This document shows, piece by piece, positions 12,130-24,091 of a DNA stretch of 64,000 nt. A program made the position numbers and the translations under genes. Every line of letters starts with the position of its first letter. Positions within the stretch are counted from its first letter, which is position 1. Origin of the DNA: Apostichopus japonicus (lineage: Eukaryota > Echinodermata > Holothuroidea > Aspidochirotida > Stichopodidae); the NCBI RefSeq assembly GCF_037975245.1, contig NC_092572.1, positions 8,075,501-8,139,500 of the forward strand, given 5' to 3'. Under the pieces are notes generated by a model. The model searched no databases. It was not told where the DNA came from and saw nothing but the letters and a program-made list of their open reading frames with translations.

Positions 12130-12350
12130 AGGGGGCGACCGCCCCCGAGCATATTTTTTTATGATATCGCTAGTAAATTCAAAATAGAATATGCTTAGAT
12201 GCAACTTACAAGGCAGTGGAAGTGTCATATCCAGCGATCTGGGAGGCATTTTCGGCCAAAATTTTCTTGTACGCTTCGCGCCAACTCGTGGTGGCGCTAC
12301 GCTTAGATAGTTTGCCTACAGGCTTCGCCCCTCCCTCGCGCCTGTTCGAA
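12130..12350 (-). repeat. interspersed repeat, inverted relative to the 3.3-kb copy
   Basis: The reverse complement matches 3310-3530 (TTTGCCAAGGGAGGGGCGAAGC-like end, CTATCTAAGCG block, ATGATATCGCTAG end). Non-coding. It is followed by a 100-bp stretch (12350-12450, 'CACAGCAGATATCACATCAT') that is repeated at 14261-14344, showing that the whole block is a dispersed repeat. Confidence 0.6.
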
Positions 12351-12429
12351 TTTGTAAACCACACAGCAGATATCACATCATATATCAGTGAGCATGAAAA
12401 TCGAGGTTCCAGGATGAACAGCTTCAAAA

Positions 12430-13750
12430 CTGTCGATGTGTGTAGTCATAGTAACCCATTTGATTTTGGGACTGTAACGACTTTACCCGAAAAATATAAC
12501 CTACATTTTTCGCGCGCTCCGCGCGCGTTTAATGCGTTAATATCAATATCATATAGGTAAGCATCGGTTATTACCTCGCATGTCATTGTGTACCGTACGG
12601 TTCGTGGAAATTGCGCAGTATACCGCGGGATGCTGTAAACAACGAAATGTCTTATGTAGATGGAGAAAAAGCATGGAGGTCCAATTATGTCAAATTCTCT
12701 TTTACATTCGTAATGTCGAATTAGTCGGCCAAGCTTACAACTTTATCAAGGAGATATTTTTTAAACTATTCATTTCCTTTAGCTACATCATTGCAATTTA
12801 TTTTTCTTTCAGTAGGAGCCCCTGCCTCCTACGCCTATGTGTGTATTGTTCGGTTGAAGGAAATATCTGGTATTTCTTCATTTCCTTCAACCAAGTTTTA
12901 AAATAGCCGTTATAAGAGGTTTTAATATTTCTACACCAATAAATTAGTGTGTCTGAATTTTCAAAAATTTCCTGACCAACATTCTTCATCATACTTCCCT
13001 CTACTAGTGTAATTTTGACCGGTCTGTTAGGGGTTCAAGGACGTTTTTCTATATAAACCTGCATAAATTTATCTGAACTGAAAATCTCCTGGTTATCGGC
13101 GACTGTCCAGGATTATCGATCGATTACTGGTCATTTGACTTGCCACACACGTCCAAATGATCTTCCAATCACACTCCCTTCTTGTCCGTCCTAACGGCAC
13201 TTGCCTAGATATATTATGAATATGTTCGCGTTCCCAGTTCGTGTGTATTTTTGAAATATAGAAAGGCAGACTCCTGCTAAATGAAACATGACAAATTAAA
13301 AAAAAAACAGAAGCACAAACAGAGGTTATATTAATTGAAATCATCAGCTTTTTTATCCTTTAAAAAATAACTTACCCTTCAGGAAATGGCCACTGTGTAT
13401 TCACTTGTATTTCAGCACAGTTTACGCGTGTACACAAAAATTTATTCAAAATGGCGACGCGGCCAGCTGCTAGTCTCGTGACAATGCCTGCACAAAAGGG
13501 AATTCCCGATGCGTGTGCACTTCTGCTCAATATTTATGTTTGAATGTACATAATCGTGTCGTGCAAGTGGAATATGTCTCGCTGAAATAAAGGGAGAATC
13601 TGGTATCACTCTAAAGACACTGCAGTATGTAAATTGGTTAGGGGTCTTTAGGAGAATAAGTAACATGAACAATGCATATTTAATACGTGGTTATTTTCTT
13701 ATTTTTGTTAACGTTTTTAAACAAATGTGCACATATATCTTATGTAAAGT
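12430..13750. other. no gene recognised; dispersed repeat fragments
   Basis: The part 12856-13070 is repeated in diverged form at 14940-15090 ('GGAAATATCTGGTAT', 'CCAACATTCTTCATCATACT', 'GTCTGTTAGG'). It also matches in inverse orientation around 53800-53900. No coding exon was recognised. Confidence 0.45.
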
Positions 13751-14344
13751 AGGCTATATGACAGTGGCGGAGAAACAGGGGGGGTTGGGGGGTTTTAATC
13801 CCCCCACTTTTTGAAGAGGGGGGGTTGGCCCACACAATCAACCCCCCTAGTTTTTGCCAGTAATGTTCTGTTATAGCCTATGTTATGTGCTCCAAATGGC
13901 ATAATAAATCAAATTATTAAATTTGAAATTGTTAAAGTCATTTCAACCTTTTACCTGGTAGGCTACATCAACAATTAACGACCGAAAACCGAGTTAGAAT
14001 TGACCCACACATTATTTCTAGCCCCTTTCCCCCACCTTGCGCATTGGAACTTGTAGCTCATAGCGCTAACTTCACCCCACAACAGACATACATAAAATAA
14101 CGTTTTGTTGCTGTTGAATAGCTTTGGAACTGTAAACACTTGCCAACTTCAACGAGGTGAAGGAAGGAAAAGAAAAAGAAGAAAGAGAGAAAAGGAGAAA
14201 AGGATGGAGTAGAAAATAAGGCAAGAAAACGGGAAGAGAAAGAGGAACAGTGACAAAATTATTCGAATTTGTAAAGCAAACAGCAGATATCACATCATAT
14301 CAGTGAGCATGAAAATGGCGTTCCACGATAAACAGCCTCCAAAC

Positions 14345-14909
14345 CATGGGCGCAGATCCTGGTGAAGACAGCGGGACGCGTCCCCACCAACTTTTTCAGT
14401 AGTGGGGACATGATATACCGTGTCCCCACCAATTTGTCTTGACCAATAGCTGCATTTCAAGTTTCCCTGTATTGAACTTTGGCGCAGTTTGATCCAGCAT
14501 TGTGCAAATGACATGCAGCAGTTCTCATTTTATTGTATTTTATCCACAGTTGACAGTTGTTAAATATAGGACGGAAATCGCATTTGCGGCAGTCTATATT
14601 TGTTTTCTGGGAGAGGACCCCAGACCCATCGTATATACAAAAGTCTACTTGGATTATTTGTCCCCTGATTTTCTTTCTGCAGACGCCCATGTATTTCTCC
14701 AAACTAAATTTCTAAGCCATGAGATCTAAAACTTAAGGAGGTTTAGGAGCATGATTAGGTCTGGGAAGTGTTATTTCCGGCGATCTGGGAGGTATATTTG
14801 CCCAAAAAAATCGTACGCTACGCGCGAACCCATGGTCGCGCTCCACTTAGAAAGTATCAGAGAGCATACACGCGTCCCCACCATTATCCAAGACTGATCT
14901 GCGCCCATG
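14345..14909 (-). mobile_element. MITE with CATGGGCGCAGATC inverted ends, copy 2 (complete)
   Basis: Perfect 14-bp terminal inverted repeat: CATGGGCGCAGATC at the left and GATCTGCGCCCATG at the right; length 565 bp. The flanks CTCCAAAC and CTCAAAAC give an 8-bp target duplication with one mismatch. The paralogous repeat at 12418-12440 reads AACAGCTTCAAAACTGTCG without the insertion and so supplies the empty site. It is the inverse of the copy at 2651. Confidence 0.75.
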
Positions 14910-15339
14910 CTCAAAACTGTCGATGTGTGTAGTGTTCGGTTTCGGAAATATCTGGTATATTTTTATTACCTTCAACGAAATTTTTTAGTAGCCGTCTGAA
15001 TTTTCGAAAATTCCCTAACCAACATTCTTCATCATACTCGTGCAATTTTGACCAGTCTGTTAGGGTTTGAAGGAGGTTTTTCTATATCGGTTGTCCATAG
15101 ATGATATTTTGTGCAACATTATGAGTATGTTTTGAAGTGAATTTATTCACGAGAATTGTGAATTTTCAAATTCTGAACAGTGGGGCTGACGGATACTGTG
15201 GGCCGCGATGAAGAATCACCTAAAAAAGCAATGATCCACAGGATATGTGATGAAGTCGAACATGATGTGTGACTGGTGACAATCTTCAAAAAGGTTATAG
15301 ATGAGAAAAAAAGTATTTGGAAATACTTGGTTCTCAGGC

Positions 15340-15640
15340 AAAAGTGTACACATGGTTGCTCAGTTTCAAGCCCGAGAAGTGCCATTTCCGGTGATCTGGG
15401 GGTACCAAAACCAGAAATTTGCTTGTACGCTGCGCGCCAACCAATGGTGGCGCTCCGCTTAGATAGTAATACGCACCTCCGGGTTAGAAAATCTTGCATA
15501 CGCCCCTGGTTAAATGCAGCTTTTCAAGGCCTGGGCAGTGCCATTTACTGCAATCTGGGAGGCAATATTTGCCAAAAGATTCTTGTGCACTACGCGCCAA
15601 CTTATGGTGTAGCTCCACTTAGATAGTGAGCCAGGAGTTA
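15340..15640 (+). repeat. two tandem fragments of the CTAAGCGGAGCG repeat family
   Basis: Two successive copies of the motif 'GTGCCATTTxCxGxxATCTGGGxG ... CTTGTxCxCTxCGCGCCAACxxATGGTG' start near 15377 and 15537. They are related to the 53.39-53.52 kb segment in inverse orientation. Non-coding. Confidence 0.55.
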
Positions 15641-15720
15641 TGACTTTTTATTTCATCAATGGCCTGCGACCCCCCCCCCCCCCCCACTTCTGACAAGAAA
15701 TCTCCGCCACTGCTAGATGA

Positions 15721-17930
15721 CATAGATACTAGTGTTACTTTTACAAGACATACTTTCCTAATCGCTTCTTCTACTTTGTATATAACTGTAATCAAAATAG
15801 GGTATTAATCCCACGTTTAGAAGTGACAATTTTGGACATTCAAATGTTTCATAGATGTGGTAGGTATAAGTCGTTCTGAGGTCAGGAAAAACACTTCATA
15901 TTAAAACATCCTGTCAGAATAGAAAGTTGTATGGCTGAGTGTCACTGGTGTGGCAAGTATCGCGATTGGGAAATGATGAGAAGTTTGATATCTCACCAGA
16001 GGTTGTCATTCAAAGTTAATTTATTGAGCTGATCTTTTGCGGTACGCTTAATAAAAACATTGCAATATGGATTATTAAAATAATAAGGGAAGTTTTAAGG
16101 CATAAACATTTTAATCATTTGGAAAACAGTCTGATTCGCTTTCTCATCATGTGTTTGACAAGATGTGACTGAGGGTTTCCAGAGAAAGAAATGTTATGAT
16201 TGCCTTAACTTCATCAATACTTGATACTATCAAGATTTTGGGTGAAAATGCAGCAAAGTGGTAATCGAACGTTCAAAGTTGTATGAATATAATACGTACA
16301 CAGTGACCGAGTAGAGCCTGGGGTTTGTGGCACCTCCACTCCCCTGTCCATTGAAGAAATTCCCCACTTCATACATAAAAAGTGTGCCATTCTTTGTTAA
16401 TGAAAGGGACTTTTTTATGAATCTTAATTATTCTATCTTTATATGCAAATCTAGTATTTCTGTATTTTAGCACCATTTCGAACAATAAATACAAATATCA
16501 CCTATCGTATATGTTCTTGTTCATAAAGCAAAAATATAATCACGCATTAATCCGCGAATGCTTCAATACGCCTACATGACAGATATTCAGAATAAAGCCC
16601 CCTTTAAGGACTCAAGACTTCCAACAGAGCCAGTACACCGGATCTTTCAACCTCCCGAAATGGCAGCTGTCGGTCTCCCCCCCCCCCCCACACACACACA
16701 CATACGCACATACCCTACGTACCGAATAGAGACAAAGACAAAGAAACATATTTCTTTTCTTTTCAATAACATTAACATGTAATGACAGAATATACATCCA
16801 TACATATGAAGGAATGTAATTACACACATAACAATATAGTTAATAACCCAAAGCAAAATTTCCTTTCCCTCCAAATTAGCACTTTCCCAGTATCCACAGT
16901 CATCTATCCAAATGATACAAACACTGGCGTAGCTAGGTTGTTGTGAATGCCAGGATTGAGGGAGGAAGGGGGGTGGAACGGTGGTACCAAACACCGGAAA
17001 GAAATAACCGCTCATCTGTTGCATATCAAATGGGTCACTCGTTCTCTTCAGAGCCACATCCTGGAGTTTAGTGGTATCAGAAATCAATCACTGATCACAA
17101 TGGTTGTGCTTAAGTGAATGTGGACTTTTCTTTGGGCCCTTTTTAGTTGCTGCAATTGGGCACCATTGCTCTTTGCTACGTCATTGCATACAAACCTACC
17201 ACTTACATAGAGAGAAATAATTCATTCAAATTGTGATGGATTTGTTGTTAGGACAGGTTCATGGAAAAACATAGTGACAAATGAAACAGGATTAAAAAAA
17301 AACAGTCTAAACTAGAAATAAAGAGAGAAGTACTATCACGTAAGACATAGTATTTAAACCCTAGTGTAAGATATGTTATACAAAGTGAATAATATCCACT
17401 TTATATTTAAATTTAAGATAGTGGGTGCGTCTAACCACTAAGCAGACGTGTAGTAGAGTACAACAGCAGAGTACAACGTACAATTAGAGTCTTTCTTTGG
17501 ATGAGTATGAGCAAAAGGCTCTAGTGAGTAGGGGATCTTTGTCGTGCAACAATATTTAAACTATACTGTATATCACAATGCCCCTAGTGCAAGTACAAAC
17601 CCATTACGGTGAGTAAGAGTATGATACAAGTAGGACACAATACAAATGTCACTGATGTCACAAAGTATCGATGAAACGTTTATACTAATTTAATGTAGAA
17701 TGAATAGGACATTACGTAGTGAGAGATATGAACAGACATGAATATACTATATCGAAGATGATGTAGAACTGAACAACATCAGACAATAAATCAACATGCC
17801 TGGTAATATATTCGTACATAGAGCACGGTATCTTCTGCTGTACCTATATCTTTTCAAATATCTGGTAATAACAGACAGTAAAGAGCAGATACTATACTAT
17901 GACATGGAAAAACAGTGAAGTATCAATAGT
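15721..17930. other. no gene recognised
   Basis: AT-rich sequence with short C-runs (16678-16690, adjacent to a CA repeat) and a single isolated hAT-like terminus CACTGGCGTAGCTAGG near 16923 whose partner end was not found. Small frames on both strands near 16.6-17.1 kb overlap low-complexity sequence and show no domain. Confidence 0.4.
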
Positions 17931-18960
17931 TTATATAAAAATATTGACACACCATGTCTTGTATTAGCAGTCAGGACAGAGCAGATAGTATACTATAACA
18001 ATGGACAAAACAGTGAAGTATCAATAGTATACACAGACACATCATGCCTTGTATGAACATATAGGATACTATGATATAGACATGGACAGAACAGTAAAGT
18101 ATCAATAGTATACACAGACATCATGTCTTGTATTAGCAGACATTACAGGGCATATACTATGCTATAGACATGTACAAAACAGTGAAGTATCCATAGCAGA
18201 AACAGAAATATCATGTATTGTTATATAATGCAGGACAGAGCAGATACTATGTTATGACGTCGAAAAACTGTGAAGCATCAATAGTATACACCAGGGTTGT
18301 CCAACCTACGGCCCGCGGGCCACAGTCCGGCCCGCCGCAGGGTTGCGTCCGGCCGGCCAGAGATGCTCTACGGTGCGAAATTTTAGTGAGCAGATTTATT
18401 GATAACAATTTGAAGCTATATAATCAATCATTCGAACCTTCTGGGTCCAAAAAACTGCATACAGGTCAGTTTGTGTGACACTCTCTCAGCGGAGGGGGGG
18501 GGGGGCGGCTGAACTTTATTCATCTGTTTTATCAGGAAGGAAAATAAATCAGTGCGCTCCGCGCGCAGTGCTCACATTTTGTTGCCTTGGGCTTCGGGCA
18601 AAATGTCGAAAGTAGGGTTCATGCGGCCCCCTCCTTCATCATAATCATTCCATGTGGCCCTCCTCTGCAAAAGGTTGGACAACCCTGGTATACACAGACA
18701 TATCAGGTCTTGTCTGAACAGACAGGACAGAGAACATACTATGCTACTAAGCAGTGAAGCATCTGAAATATCATGTATTGAATTAACAGTCAGGACAGAA
18801 TGGATGTTATGCTATAGACATGGGGGGAAAATGGAATATCCATATCAAAAACAGATATATCATGTATTGTATTCAACAAACTAACCAGAGAAAAGCTATG
18901 AAATACACATGGAAAATCAGTACACTATCAATAGCAATCACAAACAGGTCTTTCAGTACA
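17820..18960 (+). repeat. imperfect tandem array, unit about 75-90 bp
   Basis: Phrases such as 'AGTGAAGTATCAATAGTATACACAGACA', 'ATCATGTCTTGTATTAGCAG' and 'CAGGACAGAGCAGATACTATG' recur in the same order many times, with diverged unit lengths. The array is interrupted by a 396-bp hAT-type element whose target duplication lies within one unit. Non-coding. Confidence 0.7.
18292..18687. mobile_element. hAT-type MITE, 396 bp, perfect 8-bp target duplication
   Basis: Left end CAGGGTTGTCCAACCT, right end AGGTTGGACAACCCTG: a perfect 16-bp inverted repeat. It is flanked on both sides by GTATACAC (18284-18291 and 18688-18695). The subterminal CGGCCCGCGGGCC palindrome is characteristic of widespread hAT non-autonomous families. 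It has no coding capacity and is inserted into the local tandem array. Confidence 0.92.
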
Positions 18961-19647
18961 ACAACCACTACATAGATATCTATCTTGATAATACTGTCCA
19001 CACTTTCAAACATAACATCTGTTTTGATGTATCTTGGTTATGCTTTCCTTATCATGGCTGTATAATGTATGGTCTCTAGGTGTAAGATACGTGTTACGCT
19101 GTTGCCACTGTGGTGTGAAATTTGTGATTGCTAATGGTATGACTATAACGAAATTGGTACACGCTAACAAGCGTGTAGTGTTTAACAGGTTTTCCAGCTT
19201 GCAGTATAGCTGTACAGGAGTATGTATTTACCATCACATGTGTTAGAATATTCACATTTGCTGGTAGGATTGATAACAATTGGATGAAAGTGAACTACAA
19301 GAAATTTACTTACACAAAATACTTAGTTCACAAGTGCTTGCCATAGAACGAAAAATGATACTCAGATGTCATCTTATATTCTATTACTAAGAACACATTT
19401 TTTAATTACATAAACCATTCACAAATATCTATATTTACTCTATTCATAATTTCACCAAATCTGTTGTGTACTAAATAGAACAAATATGCAAATGATGAAC
19501 TGCTGAATGAAACTTGTACTGAAATATATTGATACTTTATCATATTATACTATAGTCCACAAACAAAAATCAATCACATTTTTTTCTAAATACTCGACAT
19601 AAATATTGCCAAACATAATTCTTTAACACTAGAGATAGAAAAAAAAA

Positions 19648-19740
19648 TCAGTCTTCAAGATTGCGGAAGCTTTGCTGCATATTTTCGTAAAGTTCACTAA
19701 AGTCAGCTTTGATTTTGGCTTCACCATCTTTCACAGGGTC
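19648..19740 (-). pseudogene. ATP6V1A: V-ATPase A terminal exon: [14 protein letters not shown]...NLED-stop
   Basis: Acceptor CATTTTCAG, then [30 protein letters not shown] and TGA. Intact, with the canonical C-terminus of the subunit. A typical AATAAA was not spotted in the adjacent AT-rich sequence. Confidence 0.88.
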
Positions 19741-20139
19741 CTGAAAATGAAAGAGAGGAAGGAACTCATATATTACACAGTGTCAACCAACCTTTGATGA
19801 TATAATAAATATTTAAGCAATGAAGTTTATGACTAAGGAGGTCACTGAAAGAGAAAGCAATCTTGATCTTAACAGTTGCTTTGTTGGCAATCACATAGTA
19901 CTAAAATCTCAAATTGAGATTGTAGTTGCTCAAAGTATATGACTTTCCAAGTCTTTTCAACAACGTGATTGATGAAACTTGAACAAATGTGATCCTAAAT
20001 ATGATTGTCGCTCATAATATTCTTCCCCATTAGTATGAATTTAACACCCAAAGAGAAAAATTAAAAACTATTTCCCTTGATTTTTACTTCAATGTTGCAT
20101 TAACAATTGATATGTTACAAAACATGCTTCATAATACAT

Positions 20140-20560
20140 ACCTTATAAAATATAGTATACATTATATATGTTATATATAATACAGAGTATGCATAATATA
20201 TGCTATACAAAATACATTACATATGCTAAATAATATACTATGTAGCGTACACTTTATAATATATACATTACTATATACAGTATGTACTCAACAATATATA
20301 ATATATAATGTAATGTATTAGCATCTATACTATATAATGTGTTGTAAACATTGTATAATATATACCATACACACTACATAATAAACTATCTATAAACTAT
20401 ACCATACAATAAACTATACACTGTAAGCTTTACTATGTAGTATTGAATGTATAATAAATACAATACTATATAGTAAACATACATTATATACTTACTGTGA
20501 ACAATATACCATACTATTTACTTTTACTATTATATAATACTGTCACAAACTATAATAGCC
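20140..20560. repeat. AT-rich TATA/ATAC simple-sequence block
   Basis: About 400 bp of near-pure A/T with recurring 'TATATAATA', 'ACTATA' and 'ATACATTA'. A similar block lies at 39080-39300 in the duplicated copy of this intron. Non-coding intron sequence. Confidence 0.65.
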
Positions 20561-20939
20561 AAATTCTTTAAGCAGTAACTGTTTTCTTAATTCAAAGGGC
20601 TGATGGATTACATTTTTACAGAGCTCTTTAACAAGTTATGTCACATGATACAAACTGAAACTGAAATTATGAAAACTACAAGGCAACAAACACAAAACAA
20701 AAGGTTCAATAATGGGAAGGCTTATTGCACTTTTATGGTGGTAATACCTTATGCTCAGAGACTCACAAGTCACACATGTAAAGTGCTCTTAAATTGTACT
20801 TAAAGATCCAAGAGAGGACTAATTCAAATGAAAATTAGGTTAAGTTCTTCAATGTTGGAAAGGTTATTCAATTTGAAGCAAAGATATTACACCAAAAAAG
20901 TACTGTACAAAACAAGCTCTCTAGGTGCAGTTTCTACAT

Positions 20940-21217
20940 TAAGCTTTAAACTACTAATGTGTTGACACATATCTCACCATACACTTCATACTACTGAGTT
21001 GATACATATATCCTACCTTAAACTTCATACTCTTGAGTTCATACATATCTTACCTTAAACTTCACACAACTGAGTTGATACATATCTTACCTTCAAAATT
21101 TTATACTACTGAGTTGATACATATCTTACCTTCATTTTACACTACTAAGTTGCTACATATCTTACCTAAAACTTCATATTACTGAGTTGAAACATATCTT
21201 ACCTAAACTTCATACTA
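20940..21217 (-). repeat. minisatellite derived from V-ATPase exon end plus 5' splice site, part 1
   Basis: About seven to eight units of ~37-40 bp. Read on the - strand each is TATCAACTCAGTAGTATGAA, then (a/g)TTTAAGGTAAGATATG. That is the sequence encoding YQLSSMKFK at the end of exon 25305-25134 plus its donor. The 3.5-kb TIR element is inserted into one unit at 21217/24729, and the array continues on the other side. Confidence 0.8.
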
Positions 21218-22139
21218 GGACAGGTCCAAGCTTTTGTATCCCTAGAAGCCAAATTTCAAACTTTACTGAAGCACCCAAAATGTGGTGTCATGTTAAAGCT
21301 GAATTATTGAAGTTTCAGATTTTCATAATTTTTGGGAATTTTTTTGCCTATTCCAACAATTGCAGCCAGCTAATTTGCATAAATTCAAATTGCAGTGTGA
21401 CGTACGGGACATTTGGAATCCTATTTCCCTGCCAGTAATATGAACTTATTGAATATAAGTTATGTGGGACATGATACACCCTTCCTTCCAATAATTTTGA
21501 CATATTATGTTTGGGGGTTCATCAATTAAATATGCTAATTAGCTAGTGTCCAAATACTGATGTCCCATACGTCACAATTTTTAGCTCTTTTTTTCAAGGT
21601 TTGATATGAAGGAACAATTTTTTTTTTTTGTGATATTCTATTCTAATTAAGAACATTGCTCAAAAATATCCATCCCAAAAAACTTGAAAAAATATTTACT
21701 GCAAATCTAATTATCAAATTTTAAAATGTGACGTACAGGACAAAATGTGACGTACGGGACATAGTGTGGTGGAAACCCTGTATTTATACACAATAAATAT
21801 GCATGGGCATTGGGCTCCAATGGGGACCTCTACTGGAAACCTTCCAATGCTTACAAGTTTATTTTGTTGAACGCTGGTAGTTGCAACTTGTAATCCCTGC
21901 ATGCCTGAAGAGCACATCATGGTGTTACGTTGGAATGCGAGAGGTCTCGATAATTAATTTTTAACGAGACACAAGCCTGGGTTTGTTTCCGTAAGGAACA
22001 CAGACAAATTGACGAGTCTAGAGATTTTAAACGAGAACGTAAACTATATTGAACAATGGATTTCGAACCAACAACAACAAGTGGTGATTACAAATATATA
22101 GAAAATTACTCACAAACTTAACAAGATAGGATACACTTT

Positions 22140-22620
22140 AAAACACGCTGGTCTCTTCCAACGGCGATATCCCTCAGCGGCCACGACCTTGATGACGACG
22201 ATTCTCGGTCCGTTGTACCGCGAAATTCACTGGTCCTCGACGAAGTTTCTCGCGATCCCAGAAACAGCAGTCACCTTCTTTCCGGCGATGCTCCAAAATA
22301 GAAGACGGACATCCAGCCACAATCGAGTGAAGCACAAGTCGAACTTCTCGCCGACTAAATATTACCAGAGTCAGTCCAAAATCAGCTTTATAGCCACCAA
22401 CTCCTGGCGTAACGAACTTCCTCAACGGAGACAGAAATTCTTCACCTTCTCCGAAATAAAGACTGGAAAACTGTACTTTCACAGCAAAGTCCTCTTCAAA
22501 CTTCTGAATGGAAGTGTAGAATCAATCTTGGTATCGATATCTCAATCCTTCAGAAACTACTGGCAGTTGAGCACTGACGATATATAGTAGAATGGTATAA
22601 TATGCGTCGTCGCTTGTATT
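22140..22620. other. GC-richer unassigned block inside the 3.5-kb element
   Basis: This block contrasts in composition with its surroundings and is open on both strands (132 codons on + at 22189-22587, 102 on - at 22174-22482). Neither translation shows a domain I recognise, and no splice-linked partner exons were found. It may be a remnant coding part of the element, or a nested insertion. Confidence 0.3.
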
Positions 22621-23344
22621 CGTTCAGAAACTGAGAAACTCTCCGATCTGGGCGGGTTTTTATACGATTCGCCATGTCAAGAATCATCTAGATCTTTTTC
22701 GATACACTTGACCCAGTTTCTCTATTCTTGGAAGTCCTTTGCATATCTCGCGAACATTCCAGAGACTCCACGAAGATGTGTGCACAGCGCAACGGGACTT
22801 CACGTAAACCGACGTTAACCCGAGACCAGCGCGTCATCATAAGGAATATACCAGAACAATCATGTATTGCTCATTACATAAATAACATCCTGACGTTAAC
22901 CCGACCTTATTTCTCAAATATTGATTGTCACGTAGGCCATTTCAAATACTTTCTATATAATAACATTAGGTTCCTCACTAGCAGTAGCTAGCGTTAGGCT
23001 ACAATGGGCCCTCGTAACAATGGCACCAAATAAACTATTGACTGATGACCACCAACAGCCCGGGTGTTGTTTGACTATCGGGAATTCAATTGTGTGTGTG
23101 TGTGGGGGATACAGAATCATCTACAATGCTATTCAACATTGACATTGAATGAGGACGACTTCAAGAATGTTGAGTTTTCATTTCAAAAATTAGTAGGCAT
23201 ATTGTGACGTGTGACTATGATAATGTGCAACAATGTTCTTGTGTCCTGATCTTAGATAGTAGACATTGAGATTTTTAGTTACGATTGTAGAGTTTCGCTC
23301 GCCCAATTTTTGCAGAGGACAATCACTCATGAGTTTGTACAATA

Positions 23345-24091
23345 TCCAGTATTAGGTCTATAGTGTTTTCTTGGTTGTACTAGTTTCATAGATGGACATT
23401 ACGTGGCATTACTGTGGACATTTGGTATATTTTGAATGGGATGGATCATATTTCAACTTCAGGGTCATTATTAGTGCGGAGTATGATAAAGTGTTGTACA
23501 GTATACACCAAAACAGTTTTGCACCAAAACTTTGCATCTTGAATCATTTGTGGTCTAAAGTAGCTAGAATTGATGTTATGACTATTTGGTCTGGTAACCA
23601 GTATTAGGTCTATAGAGTTTTCTTTGTTGTACTAGTTTAATAGATGGACATTACGTGGACGTTACTGTGGACGTTTTGGTATGTTTTGAATGGGATGGAT
23701 CATATTTCAACTTCAGGGTCAATAGTGGGGAGTATGATACAGTGTCGTACAGTGTATACCAAAACAGTTTTGCACCAAAACTTTGCATCTTGAATCATTT
23801 TTGGTCTAAAGTAGCTAGAGTTGATGTTATGACTATCTGGTCTGGTAACCAGTATTAGGTCTATAGAGTTTTCTTTGTTGTACTAGTTTAATAGATGGAC
23901 ATTACATGGACGTTACTGTGGACGTTTTGGTATGTTTTGAATGGGATGGATCATATTTCAACTTCAGGGTCAATAGTGGGGAGTATGATACAGTGTCGTA
24001 CAGTGTATACCAAAACAGTTTTGCACCAAAACTTTGCATCTTGAATCATTTGTGGTCTAACAAAGCTAGAATTGATGTTATGAGTATTTGA
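23345..24091 (+). repeat. three tandem copies of a ~251-bp unit
   Basis: Units beginning CCAGTATTAGGTCTATAG near 23346, 23598 and 23849, almost identical (the second and third differ by only a few bases). Each unit can be read as a ~65-codon frame containing FEWDGSYFNFRV, but the unit length is not a multiple of three and each frame stops at the junction. It is more likely a structural tandem repeat within the transposon than a gene. Confidence 0.8.

Larger units (their letters stand above)
13762..15712. mobile_element. composite hAT-type element, 1,951 bp, CAGTGGCGGAG ends
   Basis: The left end CAGTGGCGGAGAAAC and the right end GAAATCTCCGCCACTG form an inverted repeat. Flanks are CTATATGA (13754-13761) and CTAGATGA (15713-15720), an 8-bp target duplication with one mismatch. 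CAG...CTG ends and 8-bp duplications are typical of hAT transposons. The interior holds G- and C-runs, a polypurine tract, a second nested MITE (14345-14909) and other repeat fragments. No transposase was seen, so it is non-autonomous. Confidence 0.65.

Noticed and set aside
16612..17087. A 146-codon - frame with Cys/Val-rich and Gly-rich stretches
   Set aside because: It runs through a C-run and CA repeat (VCVCGGGG). There is no domain and no splice context.
17820..18960. A CRISPR-like array
   Set aside because: The repeats are long, diverged and contiguous without unique spacers of constant size, and the genome is eukaryotic.
22174..22587. 132-codon + frame and 102-codon - frame in a GC-richer block
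   Set aside because: No recognisable domain and no linked exons; recorded only as an unassigned block inside the 3.5-kb element.
23392..24091. Three similar 61-71 codon frames (FEWDGSYFNFRV) as a repeat protein
   Set aside because: The DNA unit of ~251 bp is not a multiple of three and each frame ends at the unit border, so it is a tandem DNA repeat.
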